64,000 bases of DNA from Ulva prolifera (taxonomy: Eukaryota > Chlorophyta > Ulvophyceae > Ulvales > Ulvaceae). The notes beneath the pieces were generated by a model. The model saw nothing but the letters and a program-made list of their open reading frames with translations, was not told the origin of the DNA and searched no databases. The stretch is from NCBI GenBank assembly GCA_023078555.1, contig CM041198.1, forward strand, positions 10,359,874 to 10,423,873, read 5' to 3'. A program made the translations under genes and the position numbers. Shown here piece by piece: positions 11,685-22,109 of this stretch (positions are counted from its first letter, which is position 1; the number at the start of each line of letters is the position of its first letter).

Positions 11685-12031
11685 TGTCAGAAATGCTCTA
11701 TTGTCAGGTCAGACGCGCAGTCTTTCGTACAGGTCAGGTCAGGGCAGCCAGCGTTCCATACCTGCTGCGCACAGAGGTAGAACCGAGGAACGCTATAAGG
11801 AGAGTGCTAGCACCGGGAAACAGTAAGGAGAAATGGTTACAGATCTCAGTGTGCACATGCTTATATGCACACTGAACACACAAGGTTACGGCGGGAAACC
11901 CTCGCGGGATCTCTCCCACTACATCGAGACAATCTCGGCTGGCGGCTTACCCCTACACTGGATCCGCGGATCGTCCGTGCATGGGTGCACCTGTCACCAC
12001 ACTGCTGCCCGCAGGCTCATGCATTGTGTCA
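11685..12031 (-). repeat. Element C 5' LTR
   Basis: This 347-bp LTR differs from the 3' LTR at three visible positions: a T/C in the TATA-side region, a T/C in the CTCTCNCACT stretch, and TGTCA for TGACA at the end. The flanking GTGGC at 12032-12036 is the target duplication. Confidence 0.95.
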
Positions 12032-12450
12032 GTGGCCTAGTCCTAAGGGTCTATGGCAACACAGTATTTTGGAGGTCGAAGCGACAGCCTATCACTGCTG
12101 GTGATACAACTGAGGCTGAGCTGATCGCTATGAGTAGTGCAGCAAACGAGTTGATGTGGGCTAAACAGTTCTTGTTAGACCTGCATCTTCGTCCAGAAAA
12201 ACCTGTGCTTTGGGGAGACAATAAAAGTGCGAATATCCTAGCCAACAACCCAATCTCTAGTGATAGGTCTAAACACATTCGAGTGCGGCACCTAAGGGTC
12301 CGTGAATTTGTAGAGGCAGACGAGATTCAAGTGCAATGGGTAGGGACCAAAGACCAGCTTGCTGATGTCTTCACGAAGGTGTTACCAGGTCCTGCATTGA
12401 AGGATGTTCGCAAGAGACTTAATCTGATGCCAGTCCAGATTAGTCTCTAG
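12032..12450 (+). pseudogene. Element A RNase H, C-terminal part
   Basis: After element C the A frame resumes (SGLVLRVYGNTVFWRSKRQ...TTEAELIAMSSAANELMW...LWGDNKSANIL...) and ends at TAG, 12448-12450. Apart from C's insertion this piece is undamaged and almost identical to B's RNase H. Confidence 0.92.
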
Positions 12451-12455
12451 GGGAG

Positions 12456-12849
12456 TGTCTTAAATGAGGTCCATCCTGGGACACAATGCATGACGTGCAA
12501 GTACGCACATGAGTGTGGTGGCCACGGGCCCAACTCCTGTTATGTTAGGACATATGCATGATCATATGCATGAGCACAATCCAGAACAATCCATGTGAGG
12601 ATTGTGTGCGGTCACTGTGATTATGACCGCTGTAGACTTGACTGATCGGTGGCATATAGTCATGTGCCTCCAAGTCTACTGTAACTATTATCTTACAGTC
12701 TTACGTGGTTCCTGTATTGCCTCACTGCAATACAGTACATCCCCTGATCTGTGCATTGCCGACGTACGACCTGAGTGCTCCACAGGTAACGGCTTTGCAG
12801 CCCACTAGCTAGCTTGATGAATGCTGCGCATAGGTCCTTGCTTATAACA
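12456..12849 (+). repeat. Element A 3' LTR (family 1)
   Basis: This 394-bp LTR follows the GGGGAG purine tract, starts TGTCTTAAAT and ends ATAACA. It is flanked on the right by AAGCC (12850-12854), which is part of E's LTR sequence and so is the expected target duplication. It shares with B a doubled CATATGCATGA and a GCGGTCA/TGACCGC hairpin. Confidence 0.92.
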
Positions 12850-13113
12850 AAGCCGCCAGCGGGATTGTCCCGGAGTAGTGAGGGAGATCATGTGAGGATC
12901 TCCCGCCGTAATCTTGACTATTCAGTGTGCATATATGGCTGTGCACACAAAGAGCTGTAACCATTATTCATCACTGTTTCACGGTACTAGCTGTATCCTG
13001 TCTCGCCTTCACATCTCTGGTTCTATCTCTGTGCGCAGCAGGTATGGAATGCTGGCTGCCTGACCTAACTTAAGACCGCGCGTCTGACCTGCAGATAGAG
13101 AGTGTTTCTAACA
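12850..13113 (+). repeat. Element E 5' LTR remnant
   Basis: This is the 3' 264 bp of a family 2 LTR, beginning at the A insertion point (AAGCC...) and ending TTTCTAACA. It belongs to the subtype with GCGGGATTGTCCCGG and GAGGATCTCCCGCC, unlike E's own 3' LTR. The first part of the LTR should lie left of the window, before element A. Confidence 0.88.
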
Positions 13114-13125
13114 TGGTAACGGTGA
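13114..13125 (+). other. Element E tRNA primer-binding site
   Basis: TGGTAACGGTGA directly follows the LTR. It is the TGGTATC primer site with one change and further variation after it. Confidence 0.7.
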
Positions 13126-13421
13126 ATGTTAGTGTTATGTCTGTTTTATGGTCTTGTTCAGGAAGCCGTCGGTCAATGTCTGTGCGCAGACACGGCAGGC
13201 ATTCCACTGTTCTGCCGGCGCTCAGACTGCGGTCAAAAGCGCAGGCATCATTTAGCTTTCTCGTAGCACATTGTTATCAGATACAATTCGAGAAGCTTGT
13301 TTTAATGATCAGCGCTGAGAAAAGCGAACGCGTTCGCTTACTTTCTCAACCTGTCGGCTCGCGAGCCATCCCATGTGTTTAGTTGCTGCGCGCGACTAAT
13401 CACCGTCTGTCCTACTACAGG

Positions 13422-13787
13422 ATGTCTAACTCTGATCGCTCTAACTCCAACTCTCCTCGCGAGGAGAGGCGTGACGAGGCTGAACAGCAGCCGATCGTCA
13501 ACAGAAACGCTGACCAGCAGCTCCCTGACGGAGAACAGCCCGAGGGTATGTTACTCCGAGGCGGACGAGTTGTCCGGCCACGCCCCTCTTCCCAGCCTGG
13601 GCAGAGCAGCCAGCAAGTGACTTTTTCCTCTCATGTCGTGAACGATCAAAGTCACACTGAGTCTTTCATCACGCTCAAGACGTCAAAGCGCTGCGTGCAT
13701 CTCGGGGACGTAGCGAACCTGATTTGACAAAAGGGAAATTGCCTGAATGGAATTTTAAGACCGAAAGCTTCGTTGCGTACAAGCAGA
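13422..13787 (+). pseudogene. gag: Element E Gag, N-terminal part
   Basis: The start codon at 13422 is supported by the matching position in C. The Pro/Glu/Arg-rich N-terminus (PREERRDEAEQQP, RGGRVVRPRPSSQ) is intact. A deletion near 13680 shifts the frame to a stop at 13725-13727. The capsid sequence (KLPEWNFKTESFVAY) continues in another frame up to the foreign insert at about 13788. Confidence 0.82.
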
Positions 13788-14224
13788 CCGTACGGCGCGG
13801 TTCGGGCCCGCGCGTGGCGGATCCATGAGGTTCATGGTGTATGGGTGGAACACGTGTTCCAACACGTCTGTGCCGGCACCCGTAAGCAGTAATGTGCAGC
13901 ATCGGTTGTGCAACAGTCACGAATTGCTCGAAGCTTTCAGTCCGGGGCGAGCGCTGCAGAACTCGCTGCAGAACCAGAAATTGAAATGAGCACAACATCA
14001 CAAGCAGTCTGTTGGCTACGATTGACTACGTTCCTGTCTGAAAGTGTAGCTGTGATCCCCGCGGTCAATCTGCTTCCGCTGCGATGATGTTGAATGACAT
14101 GTTGTTGCAAAGGGCGTGAGTGACTCTGACGCCCAACAGTACCTACCTGACACATGCATGTCAACGTGACTATAGCTCCACACACAGGGCCGCCTTCATA
14201 TCGACTGAATGATCGACTGACTAT
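13788..14224 (+). other. Unidentified insert of about 437 bp in element E gag
   Basis: C reads ...GCGTACGAACAGAAAGTCTTTTTGTGG without interruption, while E has about 437 bp between GCGTACAAGCAGA and AAGTATTTTTGTGG. The insert matches neither copia family. It holds a perfect 14-bp palindrome at 13847-13860. No terminal inverted repeat, poly-A tail or clear target duplication is visible and no convincing ORF is present. Confidence 0.75.
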
Positions 14225-15349
14225 AAAGTATTTTTGTGGTTAGGCCGATTCGAGTTAGACCATTTATTGCAGCACGCACCGTCTGCGGACGAACAGCGTG
14301 TTCATGCTAGGGCGAGGACACAGGTCCTGATGTCTTTGCTTGACGCGGATAGGACGACTGTCTATCGCATGTCACACCTGTGTGAAGCATGGGCCTATTT
14401 GACTGCAAAGTATAGGCCTAGCACCGAAGCCGAAATCCACAGACTGTGGAGTCGGTTTAATTCTTTGTCACAAAACAATAGAGATGTTGCGACATATTGT
14501 GGTGATGTGATGAGTGTATACACTCAACTGGAGGCACTAGGAGCTGATGTGGGCCAGCGATGGCTCCGTTTGAAACTGTTAGAAGTGGGGGAGGAGTTCA
14601 ACGCTGTGCGCGGCGAAGTCCAACACTCCTCCCCTCATGTAATCATATCGCGTTTGACTGAGCATGCTGACTTGCTCAAACAACAGCGACAGCTGCAGGC
14701 TAGGTCTGGGGCGCCCGCGGGCAAACCACGCCAAGGCTGGCGCAAGCAACCCCGTGGTGACGGTCCTGTGGTCGCTGCTCTCTCAGCTGGCCAGGCTCCT
14801 CGCGAGGAGACCAGGACCTGTTTCTTCTGCAAGAAGAAAGGACATTTGCGTGCGAACTGCCCCCAACGCAAACAGGCTGCGGCCAGGGACGTTTGTGATG
14901 TAGAGATGCCTGAAAAGTATCCGCAACCATACACGTCTTTGCCTTGGAACATTATTGTCGATAGTGGTTCGGACATGCACATAGTGGGAAATCGTGAAAT
15001 GTTCACTGAGTACGGTCCGTGTCAGAGAACTGCCAATCTTGCGGGACCAGGCCAGCTCTCTATCATGGGCAGGGGAACCATTCAGGTGAACCTGGGTACT
15101 TATGTTGACAAGCATGGGAACAAGCATCCATTGGATATGGAAATCCTTGGTGTTTACTATGCGCCCGAATGTCCGTACAACCTGCTTAGCACAATGGGTC
15201 TTAGACATGAGCAAATGTTTTTGGATACGCGTAGAAATGTGTTGTATGTCCCTGGTTTGGGTGATATGGCTACCGACATTGAGGATGACGTCAAATACCA
15301 GGAACTTGATGTGGATGGTCATCCTGTTTCACGTTCAAAATGGCAGTAG
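14225..15349 (+). pseudogene. gag: Element E Gag capsid, nucleocapsid and protease
   Basis: The frame is open from near 14234: capsid (RFELDHLLQHAP, YRMSHLCEAWAY), the zinc knuckle CFFCKKKGHLRANC near 14819-14860 (CX2CX4HX4C intact), and the protease IIVDSGSDMHIVGNREMF near 14950. Unlike C, no stop divides gag from nucleocapsid (GAG is intact at the position that is TAG in C). An indel near 15330 ends the frame in unrelated residues just before the pre-integrase segment. Confidence 0.9.
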
Positions 15350-16470
15350 ACACCAAACCTATCCTTGTCGGTGCTCCAGTCAACCGAGGGGTAGCCTGGT
15401 CTAACCAGAGCCGCCCGACCTGCGTGGTCGAGGACCAGCAACGTTGGCATCATGTGACAGCCGCGGTTGTTGACCTGCAGCGACCCAATGCTGGGGGAGC
15501 TGAGGTCCCACATAACGCTTACTTGCTGGACCCTGCTTTCATAGCGCATTTGTCATTTCATCAGTCAAACTGGGTTCTAAAGCGTATGCAAGCCAACGCT
15601 GATTTTTATGGTGATTTGAATTTGAGTGTCGATTCCGAGCCACTAGGAAATCGATGTCATGGCTGCAGATTTGACAAAGTGCCCGCGGGTAACTTCTCTG
15701 CCAATGACCGTGAGCTCATGGGCCATGCCAAGTATCCTGGCGAGCAACTGCATGCCGATTTAGCGGGTCCCGTCACTCCGATGGGAATTGGAGGTGTGAA
15801 ATATGTTTTGTTTGTGATGTGTGCCTTTACCTGCTATACTTTCATGGTCGGTCTGCGCAAAAAGAGTGAGGCTGCGGCCATGATCTCTTATATAATTGAA
15901 CGCATTCGGGTGAATGTGGTGAAGCCAGGTGAACCGGGTGTGCGCATCCTACACACCGACAAAGGGGGAGAGTTTATGGTTGAGGCCTTAAAACTCTACC
16001 TCCAGCGTCGTGGCATCACTCACCGCTTGACCCCCACAGATGATCATCGCTGTAATGGCATGATCGAGCGGAGAATCGGAATCGCCTTTGAGGCACTCCG
16101 TGCAGTGCTGCTTGCAAGTGGCCTGCCTCTGTTCCTGTGGATTGAATGTCTTGCCAGTGTTGTACATGGCCACAATCTCACGCCGTGCTCGGCGCTGTAC
16201 CATGACAAACTGGCACGCATTCTCAAGTCCCAGAAAGCTCAGCATGCTATCAACGCTGCGGCGGACGTGGATGAAGCTGAAAAGGGCAAAAAGCGCATGA
16301 AAAAGGCCGAGCGCGATAAGTTGAGGGATGAGGCAAAGCGCAAGTACCAGCTGCTTGCGACGACAGAGTTAGACGAGTCTTTAGTGCGGTCTTGTGATAA
16401 GGATGTCATTCCTTATATGTCCTTTTTCATAGACACCTCCGTTGAGGTGTTCCAAGATCTGCTGCGGTAG
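15340..16470 (+). pseudogene. Element E integrase
   Basis: The 376 open codons carry the pre-integrase zinc segment (AHLSFHQSN..., NRCHGCRF) and the complete catalytic triad: the Asp of LHADLAGP, the Asp of LHTDKGGEF and the Glu of NGMIERRIG. A basic Lys-rich tail and the start of the SH3-like region (VIPYMSFF) follow. A Gln codon present in C is TAG here (16468-16470). Integrase would insert the cDNA into the genome. The overlap with the previous frame reflects an indel near 15330. Confidence 0.92.
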
Positions 16471-16857
16471 CAGCGTCCGTGGGGGGTTGAGGTGTATGCA
16501 TACCCAAGGGATGACAAGCTGCGTAAGCTGTCCCCGCGGGGAGTTCTCGCGTACTGGGTCGGGGCCGGGCTGGGCCCCAGCATGCAGCGGGTGTATGCCC
16601 AGGATGTTCCTGGGGGTAGGGTCTTTGTTGTGCGTCAGGTGATGTGCACTGCGGATCAGATGATCCGCCACGTACGTAAGTACGATGCGTCCGCTGTTGT
16701 GGACAAGAGGGAGCCTGCGGAGTTTGCGAACTCCTACACGGCTGCCTTTGAGAAGGACAATGAGGGCGAGCGTGTGACTGATAGTGATGTCCCCCCATTC
16801 CTGTCTGATCACACGTATGACGGGGGAGTGTTGCGCCGTCTGCGTGACCAGTTGCAC

Positions 16858-16888
<31 letters not shown>

Positions 16889-16899
16889 AGTCATGGTAG
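16471..16899 (+). pseudogene. Element E SH3-like region to poly-C run
   Basis: In the integrase frame after the TAG: QRPWGVEVYAYPRDDKL, WVGAGLGPSMQRVY, VRQVMCTADQMIRHVRK. It then reads into the C-run as a string of about ten prolines and stops at TAG, 16897-16899. The same sequence appears at 30820-31249. Confidence 0.85.
16859..16888 (+). repeat. Homopolymer of 30 C
   Basis: This is an uninterrupted run of 30 C. Elements C and D have seven C at the same place. The duplicate record at 31205-31238 has 34. Confidence 0.97.
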
Positions 16900-16909
16900 G
16901 GTTCCTGTC

Positions 16910-17998
16910 ATGGAGATGACTTTCCGTCAGGACGATCCTAGCCCCAGTCGTGATGTGTATTCTCCACGGTTTCCTCCAAGCGATCCTGGACTGTATGTCA
17001 GAACAACTGATCGATGTCTCATTTTTCTATGGGTAGATGACTTATTCATTTTCAGTTGCTCTGCGGGGCTGCAGAAAATCATCAGTGTCATTCTCACGAA
17101 ATTTGAAGGCAGAGATCTAGGTGACCTGTCTTGGGCACTTGGCACTGAGATCACGCGTGATCGAAAGGCCAAAACAATCACAATGATACAACGTAACAAA
17201 ATTCAGAACTTGCTGGACAAGTACATTATGTCGAACTGTCGTAAATCTCCCACTCCCTTAGTGCCGCGGCAACAGCTAAGGAGTGTGAAAGAGCATCCTG
17301 ACCTGGAGAAAGCCAGTGCTACTGAGCATTCCAGGTTCATGAGTGCTGTAGGAAGCATCCAGTATATTGCAGGAGTGACACGACCTGACCTGAGCTATGT
17401 GGCACATGCCCCGGCCCGGCACATGTCTAGTAGTCTAAAGGAACATTGGTCTCCTGTGCAACATGTTCTGAGATACCTGCAGTCCACGAAGAATTTAGGA
17501 ATAAAAATTGTAGGCTCTGAGGGACACGGGTGTTTACTAGAGGCTTTTTCAGATGCGGATTTTGCGAATTCCGCAGATCTGAAGAGTGTGTCTGGTATGA
17601 TTGTTCGGGTGTATGGGAACTGTGTTCTCTGGCGTTCGAAAAAGCAGAGTATAGTGGCTGGGGATACAACAGAGGTTGAGCTCATCGCGATGAGTGCAAC
17701 TGCCAACGAGCTGATGTGGATGAAGCAATTGCTTCTCGACATAAAGCTTGTCCCACATAAGCCGACTCTGTGGGGTGACAATAAGAGTGCCAATATTTTG
17801 GCTGTGAATGCTGTGTTCACTGACAGGTCCAAGCACATTCGTGTGCGGCACTTGCGAGTGCAGGAATATGTCCAGATGGATGAACTTAAGGTAGCATGGG
17901 TGGGCACCGTTGACCAGTTGGCGGATGTTTTTACTAAAGTGCTGCCCGGACCTGCTTTGCTAGAAGTTCGTAATAAACTCCAGCTAGTGGAGACGTAG
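16910..17998 (+). pseudogene. Element E RT palm and RNase H (internally deleted)
   Basis: The frame opens at MEMTFRQDD (the linker start, as at 8332 in C), then jumps after VYSPRF straight to PSDPGLYVRTTDRCLIFLWVDD. This omits the rest of the linker and the RT fingers with the first catalytic Asp. The remaining part is clean: WVDDLFIF, the connection region, and RNase H residues in SDADFAN, TTEVELIAMS and LWGDNKSAN, ending VET-TAG. Without the fingers it could not be an active polymerase. Confidence 0.92.
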
Positions 17999-18015
17999 CA
18001 GGATTTATGGGGGAG

Positions 18016-18364
18016 TGTCACAATGCATGAGCCTGCGGGCAGCAATGTGGTGACAGGTGCACCCATTCACGGACGATCCGCGGATCCAGTGTAGGGGTAA
18101 GCCGCCAGCCAGGATTGACTCGATGTAGCGAGGGAGATCCTGCGAGGGTTTCCCGGCGTAACCTTGAGTGTTCAGTGTGCACATAAGGATGTGCACACTG
18201 AGATCTGTAACCATTCTTATCACTGTTTCACGGTACTAGCTGTATCCTGATCTCCCCCTCGCATTCCTCGGTTCTACCCCTGTGCGCAGCAGGTATGGAA
18301 TGCTGGCTGCTTGACCTGCCTTGAGACTGCGCGTCTGACCTGCAGATAGAGAGTGTTTCTGACA
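18016..18364 (+). repeat. Element E 3' LTR
   Basis: This 349-bp LTR follows the purine tract ATGGGGGAG, starts TGTCACAATG and ends TTTCTGACA. It is the subtype with CAGGATTGACTCGATG. The flank CCCAG (18365-18369) would be the target duplication, but its partner lies outside the window. Confidence 0.93.
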
Positions 18365-19572
18365 CCCAGGATGTGCGCCACCACACTCAAAAGATGGGTC
18401 CACTGGCGTCGCATATGCTAGATGTCATCGATGGCAACTGAACAGGTGACGTTGCACATAATACATGTACAACATCATATGCCATGCAATCAAGCTTCGA
18501 AATTCATCACTGAAGGAGGAAAGGGAATGTCTTTCGCTCCACACTCCGTGAACTCATTCCTTCCTCTGCCCTGCATCCACTGCAACAATCGTCACTGAAG
18601 TCCGCATACATGCTTGTGTACTCCATAAATGTTGCCTGATCCGTGCAAGGCTGCTTGGAAACAAAAAAATCTGCTGCTACTTGCTTCTACAGGGGTGATT
18701 TTGAGCTTGCAGCAGTAGAGCATGACTGCCACAAACCAGTTCTCGAAGCTATCAATGCCGCACGTATTGTCACCTACAAGTATAAATGCAGTGCCCACAC
18801 ATGCAGGTTAGGCCAGCTGCAAGCTCCATACCTTCTACATGCCTGCAGGAACATTAAACACCTGTGACTGTGATTGCGCAAACAATGCTTCTGAGTGCAT
18901 ACAAGCTGGTTGCCATATAAGCATCAGTTCTGCTACAGCGAGATAGTGATCGCCATTGCAGATGCTTGCTGACTTCCCAAGAAGGTTGCATAGCATTGTT
19001 GGCTCACTACGAGTGAGTCACTAGGCATGAATGTGTTGGAAGTGAGTCAGCATCTAGAAGCTTCCGGAGTGGCATGAGGAATTTATTTTCCTTGATTGGT
19101 CGTGGAGGATTCGGGCGGCGTGCCTACATTGTGGTTTGCCACCTGTGGCTCTGTTCCAATGCAAGCCCACGACCACTGCTGGCTCAAATGCTACATGCCG
19201 CAGGTGCCCCAGATCAGAGCATTGCCGTGCAGGTCCCATGAACTGTAGGTTCTGAATATTTGTTTTGAATTCCTTGTGGTGCTCAGTGGTTGCCAGGAAC
19301 GTGGTTGTGCACATGCAACCTTCTGACCCGCCCTGCGCTCATGATCACTCAAACGTACAGTAGCGGTACATGACAGTACCTCTCAGATCATATTACAATT
19401 GTAAGGCGCGAACGACAGCCACTTGCTCAAACGCAGAAGACTTTTTTGCCCAGGTTGGATCCATGGTGCCATGGTGCTGAGTGCATGACCTGCAGAACCA
19501 TCACAAGTATGTAATTACAAAGGACAGAGGCCGGATATCAGGCCGTTCCTAGGAATCCATCCGCAAATCCAC
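18365..19572. other. Intergenic DNA, no gene recognised
   Basis: Only short open frames occur. On the plus strand near 19110-19255 a Cys-rich stretch (CLHCG..., CRRCPRSEHC) could be a zinc-binding exon or a remnant, but no start or neighbouring exon supports it. Confidence 0.5.
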
Positions 19573-20829
19573 TCACCCAGTCATGGCACTAGGCCGGGTA
19601 CAAGCACGTACCACAGCCCTGCCGGTGATGCCAGCCACAGATTGAAACCCTGTACGGAGCACAAGAGCATTCCCCTTGCACAACGCCACACTCAACCGGC
19701 GCAGAGCATTCGTCACAAACAAAGCACGGTTCACCTTACCACACCGAGACGCAACCTTCGCCAGCCGATTCAAGTGATTCATTGCAGGCTGTCCCAAGCG
19801 ACCATGCGTCTCATGCGATAACGGTACAAAAATGTATGCATCAGGGTCGTACAAACGATAAGCCGTACGTTTGTGCACGTCCTGCGTCTCCGCAGCACAC
19901 CCGTCCTCCCGGGCCGCTCGGCCGCAATAGGTATCAGCACAGGGGTTCACAACCATCACATCCCCTATGCACAAAGCGTCACCTGGCGGCATCGACATGA
20001 TGTCCCCCAGTTTCTCCTGGGCCACTGCCCTGAGCACCCGCTCTAGCGCCGTCGCCTGCGCGGCAGCGGCCTGTTCCCCAGGCCCCACCGGATCCTGGCC
20101 ACCCGGCGCCGCTGCCGCCGCCAGGGCCGCAGCCTGCACTGCGTCCGGCGCGTGGCGCCCCATCTGGGCGCTGTGTCCAGCATCGGCATCGGCGGCCGGA
20201 GCAGTCGTAGGTGCCAGCGCCGCGGCCGCACGCGCGGCCGGCGGCGGCGGCGGGGCTGCAGGCATCGGCTCCGCAGGCAAGGTCGCCCCGCGCGAAGGGG
20301 CCCGCGACCTGGGAGGCGGACTGGGGCGGAGAAGGGGGGGCGGGCACGGCGGGCCAGCATGGATGTGCCTCGCAGCGGTCGCGAGCTGCGCGCGGACGAA
20401 CGGCGCTGTGCGCGGCATGCGCGTGGATGCCAAACATCCGTGGGACCCGATCTCGCGCCATTGTTTTTCAACGATATTGTGGCGCGAAGTCCAGGTCCCC
20501 GAATTGTGTGTGCAATTGATCACGTGGTCGAGATCATGTGGCTGTATGAACGTGCCACATTCGCAGCGCGAGCCGACCGCATTGGGAGGGGCTGGAGACA
20601 TGCCCAGGAGATACCTGATGCACAGCATGTCAGTCATGCGCAGCGCCTGGGAGAGTGGCAGGGTGCTCAACCAAAGGGTGGCTGCACGGCAAGCACAGCT
20701 GCAAAGCCGTGCCAAGTTGCATGCACCCTCCACAAATAGTGTATGCATATAGCCATATCCATTTGGATATTGACAACTCCGGATTTCGGGACCACAAGTT
20801 GGATTGGAGAAGTCAAAATCAAACAGCAA
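19573..20829 (-). CDS. C-terminal part of a non-LTR-type retroelement protein
   Basis: The 418 codons begin with a segment resembling the region after a reverse transcriptase (ATLWLSTLPLSQALRMTDML, RYLLGM). A Cys/His cluster follows (C89, C91, H102, C106, H108, then TSRHN), as seen after RT in many algal and protist retroelements. Next comes a very GC-rich Ala/Pro linker (about 130-270), then a nuclease-like end (DVMVVNPCAD, YIFVPLSHETHGRLG, LSVALCKGNA). No RT core lies upstream, so it is a 5'-truncated or domesticated piece; the Met may be internal. The family assignment rests on remembered pattern only. The duplicate at 33927-35183 is identical. Confidence 0.5.
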   Translation of the reverse strand: MLFDFDFSNPTCGPEIRSCQYPNGYGYMHTLFVEGACNLARLCSCACRAATLWLSTLPLSQALRMTDMLCIRYLLGMSPAPPNAVGSRCECGTFIQPHDLDHVINCTHNSGTWTSRHNIVEKQWREIGSHGCLASTRMPRTAPFVRAQLATAARHIHAGPPCPPPLLRPSPPPRSRAPSRGATLPAEPMPAAPPPPPAARAAAALAPTTAPAADADAGHSAQMGRHAPDAVQAAALAAAAAPGGQDPVGPGEQAAAAQATALERVLRAVAQEKLGDIMSMPPGDALCIGDVMVVNPCADTYCGRAAREDGCAAETQDVHKRTAYRLYDPDAYIFVPLSHETHGRLGQPAMNHLNRLAKVASRCGKVNRALFVTNALRRLSVALCKGNALVLRTGFQSVAGITGRAVVRACTRPSAMTG

Positions 20830-22109
20830 TTCAGACGCAAACGACGCTTAACAAAGCCTATTCTGCAAACACATCAGTCGTTGCCGTTGCCCATGCTGAA
20901 GTTGCAATGATCACATGCAGGCTGTGGCCCATGTAAGATTTGCCAGCAGCCAGACCCAACATCTGAATACCAGCCCCAGTGATTACCCAGCAACAGCGCT
21001 CAATGATTGCTGCTTCATATGATATGAATCATATCACATAATCTGGCCGCAGTGGCTGAGCCTCACCTCAACAAGGGCGTGAGAGTCAATCGCTCCAATA
21101 AGTTTATGTTTCAGCCATCCACGTCAGTGCATGCACTAATCTTCGCATGTGGAAGTGCTGTGCTGGTGATCCTGATCTCCCCTCATTTCAAGTGATGCAG
21201 TATCAGTGCGATCACACGTGCACATAATATTCTCCGGTGTTGTTGCTTCCCTACGTTCGCGTTGCCTAACACCGTTGTTTCACACACAGCACTTTTTCAC
21301 TCGTTGTGTAGGGGGCATGCCCCATTTGGCAATTAAGCAGCCACAGACACTCAAAGCGGTTTAAATCAAGCCTGCCAACTTCAGCTCATACATACAACAT
21401 GCTCGCACATGAAAAGGCCTGGGTCCCCCGATGTCACACATGCACTGCTGCTGCCAGATCAAATGGACGGGCAAGCTATCGCAATAGATAATAAATAGCG
21501 TTTTGTCATGCACTGACTTGTCATGAATTGATGTAAGCAGGCGAATGGCTTGTAAAGGCGATGCCGAACCAGGCGTCGGACGCAACGCACGATGTAGCAA
21601 GATAGCTTTGCTTGTGCTGGCGTCTGCACATACAGCAAGGAGGGTATACGTAGACTTATCGATGTCGTACCTGATGCATTGGTTTGGCTGCACCGCGCAG
21701 TTGTCAATGGCCCATCTTGAACGTCAGACCCATCTCGAGAAAGATGACTGGAAGCGAAGACGATCTGTGTTAAAAAAAAAACAGAAATCAAAAGGTGATT
21801 TGGCGCGGCGGTAGGGGACGCTCACATGTGAACAGAATATTTGGAGGCCAGAATGGTTAGCCGAGCATCACATCAACAATTCTCGAATCGAAATTGCTAA
21901 TGGTGGCTATATTTCCACATGACCAAGGTGAATACTTTTGGGCATGGACCTGTTTGTCCATCCGTCTACGTGATATGTCGAGGAACCATCAGTAGCACTT
22001 TGCTGTTATTGTTCTGTGGTACATATATGGCTAACAAACTTCAGCAAGAGATGCCTGGCCAGTGGGGTGCAGACCCGTATGACCTCGCCAGCAATACCTC
22101 CCCAGACAC
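20830..22109. other. Intergenic DNA, no gene recognised
   Basis: Short frames only. A minus-strand stretch at 21361-21693 (110 codons, CIRYDIDKSTYTLLAVCADA...) has exon-like composition but nothing recognisable. An A-rich run lies at 21771-21781. Confidence 0.5.

Larger units (their letters stand above)
5462..12031 (-). mobile_element. Complete copia family 2 element C
   Basis: This 6,570-bp element is bounded by 347-bp LTRs that differ at three positions by eye, with perfect 5-bp target duplications GTGGC at 5457-5461 and 12032-12036. On the minus strand the order is 5' LTR, primer site, gag, nucleocapsid, protease, integrase, SH3-like domain, acidic linker, RT and RNase H, purine tract, 3' LTR. 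It sits inside RNase H of element A. The near-identical LTRs imply recent insertion, yet the coding region has two nonsense codons and four frameshifts. Confidence 0.97.
12850..18364 (+). mobile_element. Copia family 2 element E, rearranged
   Basis: E is a plus-strand family 2 element whose 5' LTR is split by element A. Inside it are the primer site, leader, gag, a foreign insert of about 440 bp (13788-14224), nucleocapsid, protease, integrase, a greatly expanded C-run, an internal deletion of about 1.5 kb removing most of the linker and the RT N-terminus, RT palm, RNase H and 3' LTR. The two LTRs belong to visibly different subtypes. Position 16457 onward is repeated after the N at 30805. 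Confidence 0.92.

Noticed and set aside
19967-20752. A 261-codon Ala/Gly-rich plus-strand frame
   Set aside because: It is the complement of the GC-rich linker of the minus-strand retroelement protein; stop codons are rare there on all frames.
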